10,034 nucleotides of DNA from Pseudomonadota bacterium (GTDB taxonomy: Bacteria > Pseudomonadota > Gammaproteobacteria > Steroidobacterales > Rariloculaceae): contig VYEH01000037.1 of assembly GCA_009843005.1 (NCBI GenBank), forward strand, positions 1-10,034. Reading direction: 5' to 3'. Positions 1 to 5,178 of the stretch are shown here, piece after piece. Position numbers and translations under genes: made by a program. The notes beneath the pieces are model-generated. The model saw nothing but the letters and a program-made list of their open reading frames with translations, was not told the DNA's origin and did not search any database. The stretch's first letter is position 1. Each line of letters starts with the position of its first letter.

Positions 1-69
1 CTGCTGTTGGGCGTGCTGTTGGCCTACGCGGCCGTCCGCCTTTACGAACGGGAACGGATTATGGGTTGA
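1..69 (+). CDS. 3' end of a membrane-protein gene, possibly an ABC-2 type transporter permease (partial)
   Basis: The first 23 codons of the window are open in frame 1 and end in TGA at 67-69. The tail begins with a hydrophobic stretch (LLLGVLLAYAAVRLY) and ends with a short charged segment (ERERIMG). This looks like the last transmembrane helix of an inner-membrane protein with a cytoplasmic basic/acidic tail, a common ending for ABC-2 type export permeases. The start lies outside the window, so family assignment is a guess from the tail alone; any polytopic membrane protein could end this way. It converges on the nfeD-like gene, with only 2 nt between the two stop codons. Confidence 0.45.
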   Translation: MLLGVLLAYAAVRLYERERIMG

Positions 70-71
70 AC

Positions 72-392
72 TCAGTCTTCCTCGACGACTTGTTCCACAT
101 CAAGCACAAGGCCATTCACGGCGGTGACGCGGACCGGCGTTCCCGCGGGCAGTACGGTGTCGACGATCGAGTTTGCGCTCCAGCGTTCGCCCTCAATGCG
201 CACTCGCAGCAGTTCGCCGGTGTCGTTCTCCACGATTCCCCGCTTGCCCAGCATCGGGGCTTCGACCGCAGGAGAATCCCCCAGGTATTTCTTCAGTGCG
301 CCGCCGGAGTCTTCGACGATCAGTTCGCGCGCGACATACGCGAGGATGGCGAGCACCACAAGAGTCAGCAACAGGCCGCTGAATAGCTCCAC
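72..392 (-). CDS. nfeD: Short NfeD-like membrane protein with C-terminal OB-fold domain
   Basis: This 106-residue protein has one N-terminal transmembrane segment (about residues 4-20) followed by a soluble domain. Residues about 48-102 match the NfeD C-terminal OB-fold pattern: an early Gly-Lys-Arg-Gly, then VRIEGERWSA, then LPAGTPVRV and a final VNGLVLDV. NfeD proteins usually work with stomatin/SPFH partners at the membrane. The start is GTG at 392, only 6 nt after the stop of the DUF6152 gene. The AGG overlapping that TAG stop could serve as a ribosome site, so translation is probably coupled. It is shorter than typical NfeD proteins (about 140 residues or more, usually with more membrane segments). 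No SPFH gene is visible beside it. Family membership is fairly secure; its partner and precise role are unknown. Confidence 0.8.
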   Translation of the reverse strand: MELFSGLLLTLVVLAILAYVARELIVEDSGGALKKYLGDSPAVEAPMLGKRGIVENDTGELLRVRIEGERWSANSIVDTVLPAGTPVRVTAVNGLVLDVEQVVEED

Positions 393-398
393 GGAGAC

Positions 399-1421
399 CT
401 ATTGCCCCCATGCCCGTCGCGAAACTTCAGGGTCGCAGTCGATACCGATCAACTCCAGTTCCGGCATGTATACCCACTCCGCGGTTGCGGAGAAAGGTTC
501 GCCCAGGTATTCGGGATCCTCGACCCGAAAATCGATCAGAAGACGTGTTCCGTCCTCGCTCAAGTGAAATCGTTCGAAAACGCGGCGCAGTGTTCCGGCA
601 GGCGACCCGTCGATCATGGACGAGCGATGCGCCTCGAGCAGGCCCGTCTCGACGACCAGTGCGTCGTTCATCCAGCGGCCCACGGAATAGCCCTGGTTGG
701 TCAGTTCGCCATCTTCGGGAATTTCGCGCCCATCGGTGTAGATGGTCCGAACCGTATTGTAGAGTTCGCCCGTGATGGTGACCCGATCCTCCAGGACCTC
801 GATCTCGTTCAGGTAGGGCACAGCCAGAAAACCGGGCGATGGATACGCGATGCAATGCCCCGCCGGACTCTCGGTGGCAATGTCATAAGCCGCCTGCAAT
901 TCCAGGCCCCGTGCGTTCAGTTTCCTGAGAGTATTGCGCAAACTCCAGATATAGGCATTGGTGGATAGCGGCGTCGCCCATACGCCGGCGATGCTCTCGG
1001 CTCTGGAGCCGCCCGTCAGGTCGCTGGTGCTGCCGGCGAACGAGGACCGTGCAGACCAGATCGAACCATCTTCCTTGGTCAGCGAACGCAACCGGGCGTG
1101 GGTGCGACTGGTGTCGTGGACGGGATTGATACGTGCTACGACCGGATCTCCCGGTTGAAGCGTATCCGCAGACCAGCCGCTCCGAGTGAGAATGGGAGTC
1201 GCATCGGTTTCGATTTCCCATTCCACCAGCTCGCCGGAATCGTCCCGAGCTTCGACGTAGATGTATACGTGGGGGTTACCCCACCGGAACCGACTGATGT
1301 TGCCCTCCACGGCAAGCAACACGTCGGTATTGAAAACCGAGCCGCTGTGGTGTGCCGCGACGGATCCGGTCATCCCCAGCATGGCGATGACGAGTATCAG
1401 CGTGAAACGGCTCTTGATCAT
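399..1421 (-). CDS. Exported DUF6152-type protein of unknown function
   Basis: The product is 340 residues. The start is ATG at 1421, chosen because it gives a clean signal peptide: Lys3 and Arg5, then a hydrophobic core to about residue 20, with likely cleavage after Ala23, before His24-His25. Residues about 24-135 match DUF6152: an AHHS start to the mature protein, then FRWGNPHVYIYV, a WEIET segment, SGW and PGDPV. A second region (about 150-335) contains RTIYTDGRE, GYSVGRWMNDALVVET and FRVEDPEYL. This resembles the GHSIGRW...LVV-type domain common in uncharacterised periplasmic proteins. No catalytic function is assigned. The open frame continues upstream through the tRNA-Gly gene, but that extension is an artefact. 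The ATG is 7 nt after the tRNA CCA and has no Shine-Dalgarno site. The nfeD-like gene follows 6 nt downstream, so tRNA, this gene and nfeD are probably cotranscribed. Confidence 0.8.
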   Translation of the reverse strand: MIKSRFTLILVIAMLGMTGSVAAHHSGSVFNTDVLLAVEGNISRFRWGNPHVYIYVEARDDSGELVEWEIETDATPILTRSGWSADTLQPGDPVVARINPVHDTSRTHARLRSLTKEDGSIWSARSSFAGSTSDLTGGSRAESIAGVWATPLSTNAYIWSLRNTLRKLNARGLELQAAYDIATESPAGHCIAYPSPGFLAVPYLNEIEVLEDRVTITGELYNTVRTIYTDGREIPEDGELTNQGYSVGRWMNDALVVETGLLEAHRSSMIDGSPAGTLRRVFERFHLSEDGTRLLIDFRVEDPEYLGEPFSATAEWVYMPELELIGIDCDPEVSRRAWGQ

Positions 1422-1428
1422 GGAAAGT

Positions 1429-1504
1429 TGGAGCGGGTGAACGGGCTTGAACCGTCGACCTGCACGTTGGCAACGTGCCGCTCTACCAACTGAGCTACAC
1501 CCGC
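1429..1504 (-). tRNA. tRNA-Gly (anticodon GCC)
   Basis: On the minus strand from 1504 to 1429 the sequence folds into a complete 76-nt cloverleaf. The acceptor stem GCGGGTG pairs perfectly with CACCCGC. The D arm is GCTC/GAGC around AGTTGGTA. The anticodon stem GCACG/CGTGC encloses the loop TTGCCAA, giving anticodon GCC (Gly). The variable loop is AGGTC, and the T arm GACGG/CCGTT encloses TTCAAGC. The discriminator base is T and CCA is encoded. In E. coli a tRNA-Gly(GCC) gene (glyW) follows uvrC-pgsA directly; here it lies about 4.4 kb downstream of pgsA, beyond the amine dehydrogenase cluster. Confidence 0.97.
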
Positions 1505-1520
1505 GCACAGACGAGCGTAT

Positions 1521-1553
1521 ATTGTAAAACAGTCCACCGTGATATTGCATCAA
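1521..1553 (-). promoter_or_regulatory. Candidate sigma-70 promoter for tRNA-Gly
   Basis: On the minus strand TACAAT (1526-1521) is a good -10 box. It is 16 nt before the tRNA 5' end, which predicts a start about 9-10 nt upstream of the mature tRNA. A TTGATG hexamer at 1553-1548 resembles a -35 box, but its spacing is 21 nt, longer than optimal; TGCAAT at the 17-nt spacing is a poor match. The -10 is credible and the -35 is weak. Confidence 0.45.
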
Positions 1554-1593
1554 GTCCTGCGGCTTGCCCAGCGACGTATCTGCGGGCCCTCCG

Positions 1594-1665
1594 GCGTGTC
1601 GGGGCAATCTCTCGTATCCGGGGAGTCTGGCCTGTCGACGTCGTCTCGCCTGTCCGCGCAGTCTC
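1594..1665 (-). repeat. Imperfect 18-bp tandem repeat, four units, directly after the cytochrome c stop
   Basis: Reading the minus strand from 1665, four consecutive 18-mers align: GAGACTGCGCGGACAGGC, GAGACGACGTCGACAGGC, CAGACTCCCCGGATACGA and GAGATTGCCCCGACACGC. Units 2 and 4 each match unit 1 at 14 of 18 positions and unit 3 matches at 12. There is also a 9-bp sub-period: on the plus strand GTC or ATC recurs at the same position of each 9-mer. The array starts within the cytochrome stop codon and fills about half of the 159-nt gap before the tRNA. No gene or convincing intrinsic terminator was seen in this gap. Confidence 0.75.
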
Positions 1666-2074
1666 ACAATTCTTCATATTCGCCGAGCATTCCGGCCCGG
1701 ACCGTTTCCACTTCGACCAGGGGATCCTGCCGGTAGCGGCCGACTTCCTCGGCGGTGTAGGGCTCGAAGTCCGCGGGCATGTCTTCGGCGCTGAAGCGGT
1801 AGAGCATCCAGTTCATGAGCTCCGCCAGCTCGTCATCGGGAATGATGGACAAGGATACTCCCGGCACGCGCACCAGGAACTGCCGTCCGCCTTCGACCGA
1901 GAGGAACCTGCCGGCTCCCACCAGCGGAGGGATTTTGCCGGGCGTTGCCTGGCCGTCGGCCAGGTGGCAGCCCTGGCAATGCAGGATGTAGTTGAATTGG
2001 GGTGGCGCGGCCGCTGTGGCGTCCGCCGCCGCCAATCCGAATCCCAGTGCAAACAGTATTGAGGCAGCGCGCAT
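1664..2074 (-). CDS. Small periplasmic monohaem c-type cytochrome of the amine dehydrogenase cluster
   Basis: The 136-residue product starts at ATG 2074. It has a signal peptide (MRAASILFALGFGLAAADAT, cleavage near Ala22-Ala23) and one haem attachment motif, C33-Q-G-C36-H37. Downstream are GGRQFLVRVPGV (about 63-73) and a C-terminal FEPYTAEEV segment (about 103-111), shared in my recollection by small cytochromes linked to amine dehydrogenases. The sixth haem ligand is not obvious; Met87, Met90 and Met99 are candidates. The gene follows aauA by 58 nt, the position of the monohaem cytochrome orf-2 in the known aau cluster of Alcaligenes faecalis. The inferred role is electron acceptor for the reduced TTQ enzyme, passing electrons to the respiratory chain. 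An upstream extension of the frame is low-complexity sequence and was rejected. Confidence 0.85.
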   Translation of the reverse strand: MRAASILFALGFGLAAADATAAAPPQFNYILHCQGCHLADGQATPGKIPPLVGAGRFLSVEGGRQFLVRVPGVSLSIIPDDELAELMNWMLYRFSAEDMPADFEPYTAEEVGRYRQDPLVEVETVRAGMLGEYEEL

Positions 2075-2090
2075 GACCCGTGTCCAGCCT

Positions 2091-2140
2091 GCTCTACCGC
2101 ACCCAGTCGCGCTCAGCCCTGCTCGGCCGCGCTCAGCCGT
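2091..2140 (-). repeat. Degenerate 10-bp tandem repeat across the aauA stop codon
   Basis: On the plus strand five consecutive decamers fit a GCTCAGCCGC consensus: GCTCTACCGC (2091), ACCCAGTCGC (2101), GCTCAGCCCT (2111), GCTCGGCCGC (2121) and GCTCAGCCGT (2131). They match at 7 to 9 of 10 positions. The last unit covers the aauA stop codon and the rest lies in the 58-nt gap before the cytochrome gene. Confidence 0.6.
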
Positions 2141-2675
2141 CGGCGCGTCCCAGCACCAGTGCGACGGTACTGTTGTAGGCTGTGGTGCTGTGGGCCAGGC
2201 ACCAGTTGATGTTGTTCGACCGGGCCGTGACATAGGCGGGCATATCGTCCTCGTTGTTGTTGCAGAAGCACTGTCCGCACGGGCTCTTGCCGCAACAGTC
2301 GTTGTATGAAATCAGGTAGTCGTGCCCGTCGGCGGGATTCCGGCAGGTGCCGATCCAGGTGACGGCAGACATTTCGGTTCCGGGCGGACAGGACGAAGCC
2401 GAACCTCCGCAACAGGGCGACATGAATCCGTCTATGGAGCAGTATCTCCAGTAGTTGCAGTTCATGGGATCGCCCGCGTCGCCTTCGATGTCCGGATCCT
2501 CGAATCCGGTATCCGCGGCCTGGGCGGCCGCCCGCGACAACGGCAGCAGCGGAATGGATGCCGTACCCACGAGCAGGGTGCCCAGCCGTGTCAGGAAGCT
2601 GCGCCGCGACGTCAGTCGGGCCAGGTACCTCGCACCCGTTTCGAACCTGCGGTCAATCCAGTTTCTCGAATCCAT
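2133..2675 (-). CDS. aauA: Quinoprotein amine dehydrogenase small (TTQ-bearing) subunit
   Basis: This is the catalytic subunit of a periplasmic amine dehydrogenase that oxidises primary amines to aldehydes and ammonia using tryptophan tryptophylquinone made from two of its own Trp residues. The 180-residue precursor has a long twin-arginine signal (Arg24-Arg25 in TSRRSFLTRLG, then a hydrophobic stretch to about residue 50). The mature part matches known aromatic amine dehydrogenase small subunits: CNYWRYC (73-79), IDGF (81-84), TWIGTC (106-111), LISYNDCCGK (121-130) and NNINWC (154-159). The TTQ tryptophans would be Trp107 and Trp158, the catalytic base Asp126 and the helper Thr170. The mature part has 12 Cys. 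Two positions that are Cys in characterised homologues are Ser86 and Ser169. The start follows the mauD stop by 2 nt and has a perfect AGGAGGT site. Aromatic-amine specificity is inferred from closer resemblance to AADH than MADH. Confidence 0.93.
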   Translation of the reverse strand: MDSRNWIDRRFETGARYLARLTSRRSFLTRLGTLLVGTASIPLLPLSRAAAQAADTGFEDPDIEGDAGDPMNCNYWRYCSIDGFMSPCCGGSASSCPPGTEMSAVTWIGTCRNPADGHDYLISYNDCCGKSPCGQCFCNNNEDDMPAYVTARSNNINWCLAHSTTAYNSTVALVLGRADG

Positions 2676-2677
2676 GG

Positions 2678-3295
2678 TCAGGCGACCTCCTCTTCCGCAG
2701 ACTGCTCCGCGGCCATGTAGTCCTGCAAGGTTGCCACACCCCGCTCATTGGCTTCAAACAGACTCTCCAGGTGCTCCCGGGAGTTGACAAGTCCGGTCGA
2801 TCGAATGATCCCCTGCGGATCGATCAACACCGCGTGGGGCAGGCGTCCGACCCGATACCCCAGTCCCAATTCGGATGACAGCAGATAGGGAAATCTCTGC
2901 AACCGATATTCAGCAACGAATGACTCGTGTTCCTTGCGCATACCGTCACTGGCCAGCAGCACGTTCAGCCAATTGCGCTCCCCGCGTGCGATGGACTTGA
3001 GCGCCGGCAACAGCGACTTGCAGACGGGGCATGTCGGGGAAAGGAAGAACAGCAGCGTGCTGCGCCCATCCGGCCGTTCTCCGCCCACCTGGCGTGTTTC
3101 GTTCGAAAGATCGTCGACGGAAAATACGGGCGCGGCCTCCCCTGCCTTGGGACCGCTGCCGACCACGAGAGCGCCTGCCGGGGCAACCCGTTCGTACAGC
3201 ACGCCGATCTGGCGGACCAGCGCAAGGATCACGCCTCCCATGACAAGCACGAGAATCCACAGCAGGATGTTGGATACGGCCAGCGCGCCCGACAC
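2678..3295 (-). CDS. mauD: MauD: thioredoxin-like methylamine-utilisation protein
   Basis: The product is 205 residues from a GTG start at 3295. That start has a GAGGGG ribosome site (3307-3302) 6 nt upstream and comes 2 nt after the mauE stop; the longer frame (to 3376) would run into mauE. An N-terminal membrane anchor (about residues 9-28) is followed by a periplasmic thioredoxin-like domain with the redox pair in SPTCPVCK (Cys89, Cys92) and a later RLPHAVLIDPQGII segment that carries the usual cis-proline. MauD is needed for accumulation and correct disulfide formation of the small subunit in methylamine and aromatic amine dehydrogenase clusters. The position between mauE and aauA agrees. 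Length and motifs are normal. Confidence 0.92.
   Translation of the reverse strand: MSGALAVSNILLWILVLVMGGVILALVRQIGVLYERVAPAGALVVGSGPKAGEAAPVFSVDDLSNETRQVGGERPDGRSTLLFFLSPTCPVCKSLLPALKSIARGERNWLNVLLASDGMRKEHESFVAEYRLQRFPYLLSSELGLGYRVGRLPHAVLIDPQGIIRSTGLVNSREHLESLFEANERGVATLQDYMAAEQSAEEEVA
2685..2691 (-). promoter_or_regulatory. Strong Shine-Dalgarno site for aauA
   Basis: AGGAGGT on the minus strand is fully complementary to the 16S rRNA 3' end and ends 9 nt before the aauA ATG at 2675. It lies inside the last codons of mauD. It fixes the aauA start and suggests that the small subunit is translated efficiently. Confidence 0.85.
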
Positions 3296-3297
3296 GA

Positions 3298-3831
3298 TCA
3301 GCCCCTCAGGCGCGCCAGATCCGGTCCTTGCGCGACAAGACGATTGATTGCCGCATAGAGAAATGCGGATACGCACACGGCCGCGGAGACGGCGACGGCG
3401 TCAAACCAGATCAGCGCCCTCCCCTGTACAGGGAGCATGGCTGCGAGGGCCGCGAGGGCGAGCAGCAGATTACGTGCGACGAGCCATACGCCGAGCGGTT
3501 GCTGTCCGGCGAATCCCGAGCACCCGCAGTCGATGAAACGCCGCCCCCTCAGCAGGTTCACCGCGATGGCGCCCGCGTAGAGAACCAGCACGAGGGCGCT
3601 GCCGGCGAAGGCATAATTCCGGCTGATCGACATCAGCAGACCGATACCCAGACACAGTTCGACTCCAACCACGGCAGCAGCGCAGCTACCGGTCGCACGG
3701 GCGGGAAGCAGCCGATAGTCGGCCAGTACTGCCGAGAAGGCATCGAACGCACGCAACTTGTGCGCGGCGGCGGCGAGCCAGAGCACTGCCAGCGAAAGGG
3801 CGATGACCAGCGGTATGACGGGATCCAGCAT
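3298..3831 (-). CDS. mauE: MauE: polytopic membrane protein for amine dehydrogenase maturation
   Basis: The 177-residue protein has about four to five hydrophobic segments (roughly 4-23, 49-68, 74-94, 115-134 and 140-162). Family hallmarks are HKL at 24-26 followed by an F...L.DYRLLP segment (to about residue 43), and DCGCSG (101-106) with vicinal Cys102 and Cys104. MauE works with MauD in export and disulfide formation of the TTQ small subunit. The Cys pair could pass electrons between MauD and the membrane, by analogy with DsbD/VKOR-like proteins; this is inference. It starts 9 nt after the aauB stop, with GAGG only 3 nt from the ATG. It ends 2 nt before the mauD GTG. Confidence 0.9.
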   Translation of the reverse strand: MLDPVIPLVIALSLAVLWLAAAAHKLRAFDAFSAVLADYRLLPARATGSCAAAVVGVELCLGIGLLMSISRNYAFAGSALVLVLYAGAIAVNLLRGRRFIDCGCSGFAGQQPLGVWLVARNLLLALAALAAMLPVQGRALIWFDAVAVSAAVCVSAFLYAAINRLVAQGPDLARLRG

Positions 3832-3840
3832 CGGCCTCGA

Positions 3841-5034
3841 CTACGGCATGCGCAAAGTCAGCCAACCGCTGGCCGGGGCGTTTTGCATTCGCTCGTGGAG
3901 ATATTCACCGGTGAGGGCGCTGCGAATGGAAATTCCGGTACCGGCAGCCGAGATCAGCAAAGGCTCATCGTCCTGGGTAACCAGAATGTTGGAGGCCCCG
4001 TCACCGCTGGTGGAGCCGAGCGTGGCGCCTGCACCGCCGGCGTCCGCGCTGGCCGGCCGGGCTTCCAGCCGCTGCAGGCGTTCGCGTGTTGCCAGATCGA
4101 AGGACCAGATCTCGGTGCCATCCCAATCGGCGGGATCGTCCAGCGGTTCGTCGTTCTGCCGCGCCAGGACGTAGAGGCGACCGCTCTGCCGGTGAACCGC
4201 CAGCGGCTGGCGTCCCGTGATGCGCCAGTTCTGCTCGCGGTCGGACGCATTCAGCAACGACCAGCTCTCCCCGACCAGGGGCATCGCGCCAGAGACATCC
4301 ACCGAATGAAGCATTCCGTCGAACGATACGAACAGCCATTCGTCCCCGTAGCGCACGCCCGATTCCCGGATCGGGTCCGCTTCCGGATCGAAAAAGCGTT
4401 CGATGCGCTCCTTGGAAACTTCACCGCCGTTCTCGTCGAGCGTTACGGTGAGCAGGTCGCCGTTGGCACAGATCATCATGTAGCTGAGTTCGCCAGCCGA
4501 AAACACCAGGCTGCACCCTGGCGTGGATATTTCGCCCACGAATTCGCGTTTTTCGATGTCGACCACGCTGATGGACGTGGCCGGGGTCAAGTTGAACACC
4601 CCGAGAAAACGGCCGTTGTCGGTGAGCGCCAGGGTGCCCTCGACCACCAGCAACAGGGCACGCTTGGCCGGAATCTCGACCTCTCCCGCGACACCGAGGG
4701 TATGAGTGTCGAAGATCGTGACGGTGTCGGTCCGTTCCCCCCGGTTCCCGCGAGTATAGAAAGTCTCGACCAGAAACAACGACGTGCCGTCGGGAGAAAA
4801 TTCGATATCGGCTGGCCGTCCCGTCTGGGCCGCTCCGATCAATCCCAGGAAATGATCATCCGTGACATCGACAAGGCTGTAGTTGACGAATGCCCAGTCG
4901 CTTTCGGGCTCGGGCAGCACCTCCGAGCGCCCGAACGAGTCGAATTCCTGGGCAACGCAGAGATTGGCGGCGGCGGCGAGCGCAAGGCCGGTCAGGGTCG
5001 AAAATGTACAAATCGAATGTGTTCCGGAGGTCAT
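3841..5034 (-). CDS. aauB: Quinoprotein amine dehydrogenase large subunit
   Basis: The 397-residue precursor is the non-catalytic beta-propeller subunit that, with AauA, forms the periplasmic amine dehydrogenase and lines the substrate entrance. Family features in order: ADIEFSPDGTSLFLVETFY (75-93), RGNRGERTDTVTIFD (95-109), IPAKRALL (121-128), FNLTPATSISVVD (147-159), a Cys174/Cys189 pair, RLYVLA (286-291), EIWSFDLATRERLQRL (308-323) and TGEYL near the C-terminus. Residues up to about Gln29 form a signal peptide that has no Lys or Arg in its n-region. No upstream in-frame start exists before a TGA, so this start stands. The loop after RLYVLA lacks the His-Lys that I recall following this strand in characterised homologues. 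It is the first gene of the cluster, with a 144-nt gap upstream. Confidence 0.88.
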   Translation of the reverse strand: MTSGTHSICTFSTLTGLALAAAANLCVAQEFDSFGRSEVLPEPESDWAFVNYSLVDVTDDHFLGLIGAAQTGRPADIEFSPDGTSLFLVETFYTRGNRGERTDTVTIFDTHTLGVAGEVEIPAKRALLLVVEGTLALTDNGRFLGVFNLTPATSISVVDIEKREFVGEISTPGCSLVFSAGELSYMMICANGDLLTVTLDENGGEVSKERIERFFDPEADPIRESGVRYGDEWLFVSFDGMLHSVDVSGAMPLVGESWSLLNASDREQNWRITGRQPLAVHRQSGRLYVLARQNDEPLDDPADWDGTEIWSFDLATRERLQRLEARPASADAGGAGATLGSTSGDGASNILVTQDDEPLLISAAGTGISIRSALTGEYLHERMQNAPASGWLTLRMP

Positions 5035-5072
5035 GATGTTCGTGTCTCGACGAAGGCAGATCGTTCAATGGA

Positions 5073-5101
5073 AGTATACGCTGCCAATCCGCCCGGAACG
5101 A
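5073..5101 (-). promoter_or_regulatory. Candidate promoter for the aau cluster
   Basis: In the 144-nt gap before aauB the minus strand carries TATACT (5078-5073), a good -10 box that would place transcription start about 32 nt before the ATG. The hexamer 17 nt further upstream (TCGTTC) is a poor -35, so an activator may be needed. An 11-bp inverted repeat GAGAT-T-ATCTC at 5132-5142 lies upstream and is a possible operator. Only the -10 is persuasive. Confidence 0.35.
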
Positions 5102-5178
5102 CGGCTCGTACTGATCGGTGAATCCGCAATAGAGATTATCTCCAATGGATCGATTTCGTTCGAAGGGTTCCAGGCCAC

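Noticed and set aside
1429..1504. Genomic-island attachment site at the tRNA-Gly gene
   Set aside because: No integrase gene and no second copy of the tRNA 3' end were seen in the window, so an att site cannot be claimed.
1505..1663. Possible intrinsic terminator or small gene between the cytochrome and tRNA genes
   Set aside because: I found no GC stem followed by a T run on the minus strand and no convincing small ORF; the region holds the tandem repeat and the tRNA promoter.
1585..1665. The 18-bp repeat as a CRISPR array
   Set aside because: Units are directly adjacent with no spacers and are imperfect, so it is a tandem repeat and not CRISPR.
1422..1667. N-terminal extension of the DUF6152 frame through the tRNA
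   Set aside because: The extension translates the tRNA-Gly gene into a peptide (GCSSVGRAARCQRAG) that is a familiar artefact of reading tRNA genes as protein. The signal peptide starts cleanly at 1421.
2075..2233. 53-codon upstream extension of the cytochrome c frame
   Set aside because: It would overlap the end of aauA and translate repeat-rich sequence; the signal peptide begins at ATG 2074.
3296..3376. 27-codon upstream extension of mauD
   Set aside because: It overlaps mauE, lacks hydrophobic or family features, and the GTG at 3295 has a well-spaced GAGGGG ribosome site.
3328..5121. A 597-codon open frame on the plus strand opposite aauB and mauE
   Set aside because: It lies antisense to two clearly recognised genes. 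Its translation is rich in Arg, Gly, Gln and His with no domain, and such frames are expected opposite GC-rich genes with strong codon bias.
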